Assembly (NCBI GenBank): GCA_036280655.1
Contig: DASUQI010000010.1
Span: 1-64,000 of the forward strand
Direction of reading: 5' to 3'
Source of the DNA: DASSJM01 sp036280655
GTDB taxonomy: Bacteria; Actinomycetota; UBA4738; HRBIN12
DNA: 64,000 bases
Numbering within the stretch: position 1 is the first letter of the stretch; each line of letters opens with the position of its first letter. Positions 41,013 through 49,166 of this stretch are shown one piece after another. Under the pieces are notes generated by a model. The model was given only the letters and a program-made list of their open reading frames with translations, was not told where the DNA came from and did no database searches. The translations under genes and the position numbers were made by a program.

Positions 41013-41581
41013 GGCCGTTCCTTGTCCTGGTTCGCCCGTCGAACCTTGATGAGGGCGGTGCGGAGCCGCGTCTTGACGGTTCCGAGCGGCGTTCCGTCCG
41101 CCTCGGCGATCTCGCGGGCCGTGAAGCCGCCGAAGTACGCACGGGCGAGCAGCCGTTTCTCGGCATCGGACAGGGTCTCGAGCGCGCGGATCGCCGCGTC
41201 GCGCTCGATCAGCGGTTCGTCCTCGTCGGCCCCGATCACCTCGGGTACCTCGTCGACGAGCACGAGCTGCGGACGGGTGGCGCCGGTCTCGCGGCGCAGC
41301 CGGTCGACCGCCAGGTTATGGGCGATCGTCATGAGCCACGTTGACAGGCGTCCCCGGGAGGGGTCGAACCGCGCGGCCTTGCGCCACGCCGCGACGAAGA
41401 CGTCCTGGGTCAATTCCTCCGCCGCCTCCGCGCTCCCGAGCAGCCGGAGGCCGAGCGTGAAGATCGGCCGCGCGTACCGCGCGTAGAGCGTTCGAACGGC
41501 CTCTTCGTTCCCGGCAAGGAGCGCCTCCACCAGCTGCTGCTCCTCGCGGGCGAGGAGCGGTCCGTCGGGGCGAGTGCTCAC
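41009..41581 (-). CDS. ECF sigma factor (SigK-like, paired with ZAS anti-sigma)
   Basis: 190 residues. Region 2 has YARYARPIFTLGLRLLGSAE and ELTQDVFVAAWRKAARFDP (cut for length), with HNLAVDRLRRE as region 2.4. Region 4 has LARAYFGGFTAREIAEA and GTVKTRLRTALIKVR (helix-turn-helix). The start GTG has AAGGAG 4 nt upstream. It is co-transcribed with the overlapping anti-sigma gene and is 137 nt downstream of the M15 peptidase gene. The target promoters are unknown; I saw no copy of the GGAACC/GTGTAG promoter before it. Confidence 0.92.
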   Translation of the reverse strand: MSTRPDGPLLAREEQQLVEALLAGNEEAVRTLYARYARPIFTLGLRLLGSAEAAEELTQDVFVAAWRKAARFDPSRGRLSTWLMTIAHNLAVDRLRRETGATRPQLVLVDEVPEVIGADEDEPLIERDAAIRALETLSDAEKRLLARAYFGGFTAREIAEADGTPLGTVKTRLRTALIKVRRANQDKERP

Positions 41582-41719
41582 CCGTCTCCTTCCCGGTATA
41601 CGGCCGACGCGCGGCCGCGAGTTTTCTGCTGGACCTTCGTCATCATGCCATGCCTGTGGGCCATCCGGCCCTCGGACATCTGACCTGATTCGTCGCTGTC
41701 GGACGTTCGGCCTGCGGTT

Positions 41720-42373
41720 TCAGTGCCCGTTCGACGAGAAATGCATGTAGTCCTTCGCTGAGGTCCAGTTCCCGCCCCACCCCCATCCGATCCGCCGGAA
41801 CGCCCGAACGACCGCGTCCCCACGCACGACCATCCCCGGCCGGACGTCGGACCGGTCCACGTAGCGGCGGCCTCGGAGGGGGCGGACGTAGGAGCCGTCG
41901 ACGTAGGGGTTCTCGACCGGGTTGAGGTCGATCGCTCGCCCGTAGGCGTGCTGGGACCAGGTCGTGGTCCCACGCACGTACCGGCAGTTGAACGCCGAGG
42001 TGTTGTCGTGGCGCATGGACGCCCGGTCGTCGGCGTCGAAGCTGTCGACGAGCCGGACCCGGTGGACCGCGAACCCCACCCGGTAGAGGCGCCGGAACAC
42101 GCCGAGGGCCTCGTCGGCCCACCGGCGGTGCACGACGAGTCGGCCCCGCTGCGCCGTGCCGTCGAACCCGACGTAGGTCACCCGCACCTGCCGGAGGTTC
42201 CGGAGCGACACGGGACATCCCGGGCGCCACGAGGAGCCCGTCATCCACTCACGTGTCTCGCGGTCGAGCCGCGTCACCGAACCGGAGAAGGGGGGCAACT
42301 CCCCGGCGAGCGCGGGGATGGCCGAGGCGCCGAGCAACACGAGGAGCGCGACGCCGACGGCCGTGACCCGCAT
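41720..42373 (-). CDS. Exported M15-family peptidase (D-alanyl-D-alanine carboxypeptidase-like)
   Basis: 217 residues with a cleavable signal peptide (MRVTAVGVALLVLLGASAIPALA). The M15C zinc motifs are present: SQHAYGRAIDLNP (H and D ligands) and DYMHFSS (third ligand His). It is expected to cut D-Ala or related bonds in peptidoglycan outside the membrane. Three Cys (GCPV, FNCRY) may be structural. It sits upstream of the sigma/anti-sigma pair on the same strand and could be part of that envelope-stress module. Confidence 0.88.
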   Translation of the reverse strand: MRVTAVGVALLVLLGASAIPALAGELPPFSGSVTRLDRETREWMTGSSWRPGCPVSLRNLRQVRVTYVGFDGTAQRGRLVVHRRWADEALGVFRRLYRVGFAVHRVRLVDSFDADDRASMRHDNTSAFNCRYVRGTTTWSQHAYGRAIDLNPVENPYVDGSYVRPLRGRRYVDRSDVRPGMVVRGDAVVRAFRRIGWGWGGNWTSAKDYMHFSSNGH

Positions 42374-42436
42374 CGTGGGGAGGCTACCCCGGGCCGCCTG
42401 CCGCGAACCGCGACCGGTGCGATGATTCGAGGTGAG

Positions 42437-43777
42437 ATGAACGTGCGTCAGCGGCGCCTCCTCGCGCCGGCAGGGCTGGCGATGGCGGCGCTCGGCCTGC
42501 TCGCGCCGGGCGCTTCGGGCCAGGCCGCGACGCCCACGGTGGTCGAGCTCCGGATCGACGGCGTCGTCGACCCCTTCATCGCGAACTACGTCGAGGGCGG
42601 GATCTCGTCGGCCGCCGACGAGGACGCCGCCGCCGTGCTGATCACGCTCGACACGCCGGGCGGGCTCGACTCCTCGATGCGCGAGATCACCCAGGCGATC
42701 CTGAACTCAGAGATCCCGGTGATCGGCTACGTGTCGCCGCAGGGCGCCCGGGCCGCGTCGGCGGGCACCTTCATCCTGCTCTCGACGAACATCGCGGCGA
42801 TGGCGCCCGCGACGAACGTCGGCGCGGCGCAGCCGGTCGGCCTCTCGGGCGCCGTGGCATCGGAGAAGGCGGTGAACGACGCGGCCGAGTACATCGTGAG
42901 CATCGCCGAGCAGCGCGACCGGAACGCCGAGTGGGCCGAATCGGCGGTCCGCGACGCCGAGAGCGTCTCCGCCGAGCAGGCACTCGAGCTCGGCGTGATC
43001 GACCTCATCGCGTCCGACGTCCCGACGCTGCTCCGGGACGTCGACGGGACGACGGTCGACGTCGCCGGCGACGAGACCGTGACGCTCGACCTCACCGGCG
43101 CGACGGTGCAGCAGGAGGACCTCGGCGCGTTCGCCGGCTTCCTGCACGGGCTGCTCGATCCGAACCTCGCGTTCCTGTTCTTCTGGCTCGGCCTCGCGCT
43201 GATCGTCGCCGAGTTCTTCATCCCCGGCGGGGTGGCCGGGACGCTCGGCGTGCTGATGCTCGTGTCCTCGCTCGTGGCGCTCGGGATGCTACCGGTGCAG
43301 CTGATCGGGGTCGTGCTGCTGGTCGCGTCGGTCGTGTTCTTCGTGCTCGAGCTCCTGCATCCGGGCGTCGGGTTGCCGGCGATCGCCGGCGTGATCTCGC
43401 TCGTGCTGGGAGGCCTGTTCCTGTTCGACACGTCGGTGCCGGGCGTCTCGGTGTCGTGGCTCGTGATCGTGCCCGTCGCGGGGTTCGCCGTCCTGTTCTT
43501 CCTCATCGTCGTCCGCAAGGCGATGCAGCTCCGGCACTGGGAGGTCACGACCCGGGACGAGCAGCTCGTCGGCGCCGAGGGGACCGTCGTGCAGACGCTC
43601 GACCCGACCGGCGTCGTGAAGGTCGCGGCCGAGGAGTGGTCGGCCCGCACGGTCCGCGGGACGCCCCGCCGCGGCGACAAGGTGCGTGTCGTGAGGATGG
43701 AGGGGCTCACCCTGGAGGTCGAGCCCGTCGAGACGCCGGCGACGGCGTCCGTTGAAGGAGATCGGAGGGAACCGTGA
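42437..43777 (+). CDS. Membrane-bound ClpP-class serine protease, NfeD1b type
   Basis: 446 residues: a signal peptide, then a ClpP-fold protease domain with GGLDSSMREITQAIL, GARAASAGTFILLS (nucleophile Ser in ASAGT) and VGAAQPVGLSG, then about four to five TM helices (LAFLFFWLGLALIVAEFFI and following) and a C-terminal OB-fold NfeD domain with GAEGTVVQTLDPTG. The pairing with an SPFH protein is the classic NfeD/stomatin operon, which targets membrane proteins. The ATG at 42437 is preferred to that at 42422 because AGGTGAG precedes it. Its stop overlaps the SPFH start (GTGA). Confidence 0.92.
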   Translation: MNVRQRRLLAPAGLAMAALGLLAPGASGQAATPTVVELRIDGVVDPFIANYVEGGISSAADEDAAAVLITLDTPGGLDSSMREITQAILNSEIPVIGYVSPQGARAASAGTFILLSTNIAAMAPATNVGAAQPVGLSGAVASEKAVNDAAEYIVSIAEQRDRNAEWAESAVRDAESVSAEQALELGVIDLIASDVPTLLRDVDGTTVDVAGDETVTLDLTGATVQQEDLGAFAGFLHGLLDPNLAFLFFWLGLALIVAEFFIPGGVAGTLGVLMLVSSLVALGMLPVQLIGVVLLVASVVFFVLELLHPGVGLPAIAGVISLVLGGLFLFDTSVPGVSVSWLVIVPVAGFAVLFFLIVVRKAMQLRHWEVTTRDEQLVGAEGTVVQTLDPTGVVKVAAEEWSARTVRGTPRRGDKVRVVRMEGLTLEVEPVETPATASVEGDRREP

Positions 43778-44655
43778 TCCCGTTGGCGATCGGCGTCGGC
43801 GTCGTGTTGCTGCTGCTCGTTCTGATCCTGCCCCAGGCGCTCCGGATCGTCCGCGAGTACCAGCGCCTGATGGTGTTCCGCCTGGGCCGTGCGATCGGCG
43901 CGAAGGGGCCGGGGCTCGTCTTCCTGATCCCGTTCATCGACAGGGGCGTGATGGTCGACCTGCGCGAGCTCTACCTCGAGATCCCCCACCAGACCGCGAT
44001 CACCGAGGACAACGCGACCATCTCCATCGACTTCATCGTGTTCTACCGCGTGGTCGACGCCGCGATGTCCGTGATCGAGGTCGGCAACTTCGCCGGCGCG
44101 GCGCAGAACATCGCGTCGACGACGCTGCGTTCGGTGGTCGGCGACATGAACCTCGACGAGGTGCTCGCCAAGCGCGAGGCGATGAACGAGATCCTGCGGG
44201 TGAAGCTCGACGAGGTGACCGAGCGCTGGGGCGTCAAGGTCACGAACGTCGAGATCCGCGAGATCATCCCGCCACCGGCGATCCAGGACGCGATGACCCG
44301 GCAGATGTCGGCCGAGCGCAACCGGCGCGCCGTCGTCACCGAGGCCGAGGGCACGAAGCAGGCCGCGATCACCGTGGCCGAGGGCAACAAGGCCTCCGCG
44401 ATCCTGAACGCCGAGGGCGACCGCCAGGCCGCGATCCTCCGGGCCGAGGGGTTCGCGCTCGCGCTCACGAAGATCTACGAGTCGGCGTCCGGCGTCGACG
44501 CGAAGACGATGAGTCTGCAGTACCTCGAGGCGCTGAAGCAGATCGGCCAGTCGGCGTCGACGAAGTTCGTGATCCCGATGGAGTTCACGCAGCTGCTCTC
44601 GGGGCTGTCCGGGTTCGCGGAACGCAGCTTCGGCGACGGCAAGGGGAGCGCGTAG
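43774..44655 (+). CDS. SPFH/stomatin-like membrane protein
   Basis: 293 residues: an N-terminal TM (about 3-24, IGVGVVLLLLVLILP), then the SPFH (Band 7) domain with MVFRLGRAIGAKGPGLVFLIP and VDAAMSVIEVGNF, and a long coiled-coil rich in repeats of AEG (about 180-240), which drives oligomer formation. It partners with the NfeD protease made from the overlapping upstream gene. The length is that of bacterial stomatins (about 280-320). Confidence 0.93.
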   Translation: MIPLAIGVGVVLLLLVLILPQALRIVREYQRLMVFRLGRAIGAKGPGLVFLIPFIDRGVMVDLRELYLEIPHQTAITEDNATISIDFIVFYRVVDAAMSVIEVGNFAGAAQNIASTTLRSVVGDMNLDEVLAKREAMNEILRVKLDEVTERWGVKVTNVEIREIIPPPAIQDAMTRQMSAERNRRAVVTEAEGTKQAAITVAEGNKASAILNAEGDRQAAILRAEGFALALTKIYESASGVDAKTMSLQYLEALKQIGQSASTKFVIPMEFTQLLSGLSGFAERSFGDGKGSA

Positions 44656-44665
44656 GACCTCCCTC

Positions 44666-44692
44666 GGAACCCACGGCCCCCGCGCGGTGTAG
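44666..44692 (+). promoter_or_regulatory. ECF-type promoter (GGAACC-N15-GTGTAG) of the sigma gene
   Basis: -35 GGAACC at 44666-44671, a 15-nt spacer, -10 GTGTAG at 44687-44692, then only 6 nt to the ATG at 44699, so the mRNA is probably leaderless. The same two hexamers with the same 15-nt spacer lie before the first cupredoxin gene. GGAAC is the usual -35 core for ECF sigma factors, so autoregulation by the sigma factor encoded directly downstream is the simplest reading. Confidence 0.6.
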
Positions 44693-44698
44693 AGCGGG

Positions 44699-45277
44699 AT
44701 GACCGACCGAGTGGAGGGCCGTCCACTGGAGGACGTCGACCTTGCCCGTCTCGCGCGGGACGGTGACGTCCACGCCTACGGCGAGCTCGTGGAGCGGTAC
44801 CGGGAGGTGGCGTTCCGAACGGCATGGCTGATCACCCGGAGCACGGCGGACGCGGAGGATGCCGCGCAGGAGGCCTTCGTGAAGGCCTTCTACGCGCTGG
44901 GGCGCTTCCGGGCCGGGGAGGCGTTCCGCCCGTGGGTCCTGCGCATCGTCGCGAACGAGGCGAAGAACCGCCGGCGCTCCGCGGGTCGCCGCGAGCGCCT
45001 TGCTCTGCGCGTCGCCGGCGAGCGCGGTCCGGGGGACGCGGCCCCGTCCCCCGAGACCGCGGCGGTCGAGGTCGAGCGGCGCGAAGACCTGCTGGCCGCG
45101 CTCGAACAGCTGCCGGAGCGCGACCGACTGGTGGTCGCGTACCGGTACCTGCTCGAGCTCTCAGAGTCCGAGACCGCCGAGGCGCTCGGGGTGCGGCCCG
45201 GGACCGTGAAGTCGCGCCTGTCGCGGGCGCTCGGACGCTTGCGGACGGAGATGGACGCGGAGGCCTCGGATGGGTGA
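44699..45277 (+). CDS. ECF sigma factor (sigma-70 family)
   Basis: 192 residues: region 2 with ELVERYREVAFRTAWLI, TADAEDAAQEAFVKAFYAL and RPWVLRIVANEAKNRRR, a charged linker, then region 4 with DRLVVAYRYLLELSESETAEAL and VRPGTVKSRLSRAL (helix-turn-helix). It lies directly behind an ECF-type promoter, and a partner TM protein that looks like its anti-sigma factor starts 10 nt after its stop. The shared promoter before the cupredoxin gene makes that gene a likely target. Confidence 0.9.
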   Translation: MTDRVEGRPLEDVDLARLARDGDVHAYGELVERYREVAFRTAWLITRSTADAEDAAQEAFVKAFYALGRFRAGEAFRPWVLRIVANEAKNRRRSAGRRERLALRVAGERGPGDAAPSPETAAVEVERREDLLAALEQLPERDRLVVAYRYLLELSESETAEALGVRPGTVKSRLSRALGRLRTEMDAEASDG

Positions 45278-45287
45278 GGAGCGGAAC

Positions 45288-46040
45288 ATGAGCGAGGAGC
45301 GGCTGGTCGCGGCGCTCGCCGCGCTTGGGCCGGAGATCGCGTACCCGCCCACGCCCGCCCTCGTCCCCGCGGTCACGGCCCGACTCAGCGCGCCCCAGGC
45401 TCGAAGGCCGGTCGCTCCGGGTCGCGCGCGCTGGACCCGCCGGCGCATGCTCGTGCTCGTGGCCGTCGGCGTGCTCGCCGCCCTCGCGATCGCGGCGGCG
45501 GCCCGCCTCGCGATCGGCGCGTTCGAGGTCCGCGAGCAGCCGGCTTCGACGCCGAGCCCCTCGCAGTCGCCGGTGCAGCCCGGCGTGCTCGGCGAACCGG
45601 TGCCGCCGGAGGACGCGGCCGAGGCCGCGGGGTTCGAGCCCGCGCTGCCCGAGGGACCGCCGCCCGACGAGGTCTACGTGGTCGACAGTCCGTTCGGCGA
45701 CCCGGGGCTCCTGTACGTGTGGATGCCGAGCGAGACCTACCCCCAGATCCCCGGGTCCGAGTGGGGCATGGTGCTGATGGCGTTCCAGGGCGACGCCGAG
45801 ACCGTGATCAAGTACGTGGAGCGCTTCGAGGACGTCGAGGGGACCTCCGTCGAGGGCCGGTCGGCCTACTGGGTCGACGTGCCGCACGTGGTCGAGATCG
45901 AGACCGAGGCCGGGTTCGAGACGTTCGCCGTGCGGGGCAACGTGCTCGTCTGGGAGGGCGAGGACGGTATCTCCTACCGGATGGAGACTGCGCTCGGCCT
46001 GGTCGAGGCGCTCGAGCTCGCGAGCTCCGCGACACGGTGA
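45288..46040 (+). CDS. Probable anti-sigma factor or sigma-linked sensor, DUF4367-like
   Basis: 250 residues: a short cytoplasmic N-terminus (about 1-50), one TM (about 55-75, LVLVAVGVLAALAIAAAARL), a Pro/Ser linker, and an extracytoplasmic domain (about 120-245) with VEGRSAYWVDVPHVVEI and YRMETALGLVEALELA, similar to DUF4367 domains of anti-sigma proteins. No zinc motif is present. The ATG at 45288 is preferred because GAGGAG lies 7 nt upstream; the ATG at 45270 overlaps the sigma stop. The assignment rests on gene order and topology. Confidence 0.65.
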   Translation: MSEERLVAALAALGPEIAYPPTPALVPAVTARLSAPQARRPVAPGRARWTRRRMLVLVAVGVLAALAIAAAARLAIGAFEVREQPASTPSPSQSPVQPGVLGEPVPPEDAAEAAGFEPALPEGPPPDEVYVVDSPFGDPGLLYVWMPSETYPQIPGSEWGMVLMAFQGDAETVIKYVERFEDVEGTSVEGRSAYWVDVPHVVEIETEAGFETFAVRGNVLVWEGEDGISYRMETALGLVEALELASSATR

Positions 46041-46045
46041 CCCGG

Positions 46046-46072
46046 GGAACCTCGCCGTTCCGGGCGGTGTAG
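46046..46072 (+). promoter_or_regulatory. ECF-type promoter (GGAACC-N15-GTGTAG) of the cupredoxin gene
   Basis: -35 GGAACC at 46046-46051 and -10 GTGTAG at 46067-46072 with a 15-nt spacer, identical in both hexamers and spacing to the sigma gene promoter 1.4 kb upstream. A leader of about 26 nt with GGAAGGAGG precedes the ATG at 46105. The 5' hexamer overlaps the end of the sensor gene's spacer. Confidence 0.6.
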
Positions 46073-46104
46073 AGGTTTCGACGCACGGACGGAAGGAGGG
46101 CTCC

Positions 46105-46668
46105 ATGACCCGTCGGATCGGGATCGCGCTCGCCGCGACGTTCCTGGTCGTCCTGCTCGTGCCCGCCGCCCCAGCGATCGCGGGCGGAGGCTGCCACACG
46201 GGCCCCACGCAGGGCGAAGGCGACACCGTCGAGCTCAAGGATGCGTGCTTCACCCCGTCGAACCTGTCGATCGACCCGGGCGAGTCGGTCACGTTCGTGA
46301 ACCTTGACGACATCACCCACAACGTCGGCGGCGGCGGGTGGGGGTACTTCGAGGACATGTCGCAGGGCGACACCTTCACGGCCACGTTCGACGAGGCCGG
46401 GACGTACCCGTACGCCTGCTCGTACCACCCGGGCATGACCGGCGCGGTCATCGTCGGCGGCGGCACCGGCGTGGGGAGCGGCGAGGCCATCACGGTCGAT
46501 GCGTTCGAACAGCCCCAACCGTCGCCCGTGGTCGAGGTGCGGACGGTGTCCGAGCCCTCGAGCGGCACCACGGTGGCGATCGGCTGGCTCGCCGGCGCCG
46601 TGATCGGCGTGGCGCTCGGGTTCGGGATCGCCGCGCTCGTGCGGCGGAACGCGCGGCCCATCGCGTAG
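46105..46668 (+). CDS. Membrane-anchored cupredoxin (type 1 copper protein), copy 1
   Basis: 187 residues: a signal peptide (about 1-26), a plastocyanin/azurin-like domain with the blue-copper ligands His in ITHNVGG, Cys in YACSYHPGM, then His and Met in the same block, and a C-terminal TM (about 158-180) followed by RRNAR. A one-electron carrier or copper sensor facing out of the cell is expected. A Cys at 30 and at 48 may form a disulfide. A second, similar cupredoxin lies 87 nt downstream, suggesting a tandem duplication. Confidence 0.88.
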   Translation: MTRRIGIALAATFLVVLLVPAAPAIAGGGCHTGPTQGEGDTVELKDACFTPSNLSIDPGESVTFVNLDDITHNVGGGGWGYFEDMSQGDTFTATFDEAGTYPYACSYHPGMTGAVIVGGGTGVGSGEAITVDAFEQPQPSPVVEVRTVSEPSSGTTVAIGWLAGAVIGVALGFGIAALVRRNARPIA

Positions 46669-46697
46669 GGAACGCCTCACAGGAGGAACGCTCGTCG

Positions 46698-46726
46698 GGA
46701 ACCGCGACCCCCTCCGCCCGGTCTGC
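46698..46726 (+). promoter_or_regulatory. Possible ECF-type promoter of the second cupredoxin gene
   Basis: GGAACC at 46698-46703 matches the -35 of the two promoters above, but the -10 is less certain: CGGTCT after 15 nt (46719-46724) or GTCTGC after 17 nt (46721-46726). Spacer and -10 differ from the matched pair. Confidence 0.3.
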
Positions 46727-46755
46727 TCGGGTGGACCGGCGGAGAAGGGGTGGCG

Positions 46756-47355
46756 ATGGTCCGGCGAGCGTTCCTCACCCTCGTGCTGAGCGGGATCGCG
46801 CTGGCGATCCCGGTGCCCGCCTCGGCGGGCGGCGGCGGGTGCTCCGAGGTCACCGAGGGCACCGGCACGACCGTCGAGATGCTCTACGCTTGCCTGACGC
46901 CGACCCTGTTGCGCGTCCAGCCCGGCGAGACCGTCACGTTCGTGAACCGCGACGAGTTCCGGCACGTGATCTCGGGCTCCGGCTACGCCTGGAGCAGCGA
47001 CGGGAACATGAAACCCGGCGAGGCGTTCACCGCGACGTTCCGCAACGACGGGGTGTACCCGTACCAGTGCTTCCTGCACCCCGGCATGGCGGGCGCCGTG
47101 ATCGTGGGCGACGCAACCGGTCCCGGCGCCGCGGACCGAGGTGGCGTGTTCGTGGCTCCGTTCGAGGTCGAACAGCAGCCCCCCGAGGTCGTCTACGTGA
47201 CCCGGGCGCCCCAACCGGGTGCGACGTCGACGTCATCCGGATCGCCGGTTGCGCTTGTCGGCGGCATCCTGGTCGGCGTCGCGGTCGGGGCGATCGTGAC
47301 GCTCGGTGTGCGGAGCTCGGCCGCGCGGCGCCGCATGAGAGACGTGACGACCTGA
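46756..47355 (+). CDS. Membrane-anchored cupredoxin, copy 2
   Basis: 199 residues: a signal peptide (about 1-24), a cupredoxin domain with His in EFRHVISGSG, Cys/His/Met in YQCFLHPGM, and a C-terminal TM (about 165-185) with an RR-rich tail. It is a diverged duplicate of copy 1: same order, same ligand set, same anchor. The ATG at 46756 is preferred to the GTG at 46750 because GGAGAAGGGG precedes it. The downstream gene starts within its stop codon (TGATG), so they are coupled. Confidence 0.85.
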   Translation: MVRRAFLTLVLSGIALAIPVPASAGGGGCSEVTEGTGTTVEMLYACLTPTLLRVQPGETVTFVNRDEFRHVISGSGYAWSSDGNMKPGEAFTATFRNDGVYPYQCFLHPGMAGAVIVGDATGPGAADRGGVFVAPFEVEQQPPEVVYVTRAPQPGATSTSSGSPVALVGGILVGVAVGAIVTLGVRSSAARRRMRDVTT

Positions 47356-49166
47356 TGGCGACCCGCGCGACCTCCCTCCCCTTCCCCAGGGTCCGGCGCC
47401 GGCACGTCCGCGTTCGGCACCCGGCGCCGGTGGTCGGCGTCCTCCTCGTGCTCGTGTCGGTGGCCTCGCTCGCGACCGCGCTCGGCAGGCTGCCGGTCGA
47501 GGCCTCCCCTCCGCGCGCCGAACAGGTTGCAGGGCTCGCCGCGCTGCGGCCACCCGCGTCGCTCGACACGATCCCCGGGATCGAGGAGGCGGCGTGGCCG
47601 AGGAGCCGGTATCCGGTGGGCGGCTTCGCGTTCGTCCGGTGCACGAACCTGTGGACGGCCCACGCCGACGGCTCCGCGCCTCGTCGCATCCTGACGATGC
47701 CGGGCATCTCGTCGCCGACCTTCTCCCCCGATGGACGGACGATCGCGTTCCTCGCCGCGGGAACGGCCGGGACCGAGATCTGGCTCGCGGCGGCCGACGG
47801 CTCGGTCGCGCGGCGGCTCGGGACGATCGCGGTGGACGGCGAACCGGTCCTGACGAACGTCGGCCCGCTCGCGTGGTCGCCGGACGGCACCCGGCTCGCG
47901 TTCTCGCTGATGCCGGCCGCCCTGCGCGGCGGCACGCCGAGCCACTGGGCTCTGCGGCTGGACGCCGGGATGTTCGACCCGATCGGCGAGGGCGGCGACG
48001 AACCCGTCTGGCTCGGCCGCCAGGTCCTCGTGGCCGGGCGGGACGGCGGCGGGGTGGACAACCTCTGGGGCGACCGGTGGACCGCACGACGGCTGTCGAA
48101 GCTCGGGGACGTCGAGGCGCTCGCGTTCGCGCCGGGCTGGTGGGCCTGGGAGTGGGAGAAGCAGACGGCGGTGCTCGCCGACGACGGCGACGAGCTCGCG
48201 CTCTCCTGGCAGAAGCGGCCGTGGGGCGTCGGCTCCGATCTCGAGACGGCCCCGCCCGCCGGATACGCGTTCGACCCGGGCAGCGGGCTCGCGATCCTGC
48301 AGCACGGGACCGTCGCCGTGACGCTCCTCGACCCATCGGGCGAACGCGATCTCGGGCTCTTCGACCCGAGCTCGTTCACGTGGGAGACGCTGGACTACGC
48401 GTGGGACGCGGCCGGGAGCCCGGCCCCGGCGGTCGTCGGCTCCATCGAGGAGCAGCGCGCGGTCGAGCTCGCGCGCGACGTGCTCTGGAGCCTCGGACGG
48501 CCGGATCGGGTCCAAGCCGACCTGCTGCTCGCCGAGCCGCTGGATCCGGGCCTCATCCCGTTCGCGCACGTCGGCTCCGCGATCGACGACGCGGTGCGCG
48601 AGGGCGATGCGTGGACGATCCCCGCGCACACCTATGGCCGGATGGGCGCCGCGATCGGTACCCGCGACGTAACGGTGACGGTTCAGGGGGTGGACGGACG
48701 GCTCGCGGCGACGCTCGCGGCGGCCGGTCCGATCGTCCGCCTCCGAACCGTGGACGACGCGGCCCGCTTCCTCGAACGCGTCCTCACCGTCCCGGTGATC
48801 GCCCCCGCGGGGCTCCCCGAGGGCACCCGACTCGCGTCGCGCTGGGCGGTCGAGGCCTGGTCGTGGCGGGGTAGGACGACCGGGTCGCTGCACGTCGTCG
48901 CGCCCGGGATCGGCCGGCTCGACTTCTTCTACGGGGACGGAGGGCTCGGCTGCGGCGCGTACCCGGTGCCGCTCGAGCTCGGGACCGGGACCCAGGCGAT
49001 CGTCCAGGACCCCGAGATGAGCGACGGCTACAACGCGATCGCCTGGCCCGCGGCGCCGAAGGACTCGAGCGGTCCCTTCGGCATCTCGGCGAACACCTCG
49101 ACCGAGACGCTCGTCGCGATCGCGACCGCGATGGATGCCTCGAGGCGCTCGACCCGGTCAGACTAG
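47355..49166 (+). CDS. Membrane-anchored propeller-containing protein of unknown function
   Basis: 603 residues: an Arg-rich N-terminus, one TM (about 28-48), then an extracytoplasmic region with TolB/WD40-like strands such as TFSPDGRTIAFLA and AWSPDGTRLAFS (about 115-300) and a C-terminal part with no recognised fold. It has two Cys in GCGAYP near residue 535. It may act on the cupredoxin made from the overlapping gene. The stop shares a CTAG with the stop of the pilT relic on the other strand. Confidence 0.7.
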   Translation: MATRATSLPFPRVRRRHVRVRHPAPVVGVLLVLVSVASLATALGRLPVEASPPRAEQVAGLAALRPPASLDTIPGIEEAAWPRSRYPVGGFAFVRCTNLWTAHADGSAPRRILTMPGISSPTFSPDGRTIAFLAAGTAGTEIWLAAADGSVARRLGTIAVDGEPVLTNVGPLAWSPDGTRLAFSLMPAALRGGTPSHWALRLDAGMFDPIGEGGDEPVWLGRQVLVAGRDGGGVDNLWGDRWTARRLSKLGDVEALAFAPGWWAWEWEKQTAVLADDGDELALSWQKRPWGVGSDLETAPPAGYAFDPGSGLAILQHGTVAVTLLDPSGERDLGLFDPSSFTWETLDYAWDAAGSPAPAVVGSIEEQRAVELARDVLWSLGRPDRVQADLLLAEPLDPGLIPFAHVGSAIDDAVREGDAWTIPAHTYGRMGAAIGTRDVTVTVQGVDGRLAATLAAAGPIVRLRTVDDAARFLERVLTVPVIAPAGLPEGTRLASRWAVEAWSWRGRTTGSLHVVAPGIGRLDFFYGDGGLGCGAYPVPLELGTGTQAIVQDPEMSDGYNAIAWPAAPKDSSGPFGISANTSTETLVAIATAMDASRRSTRSD

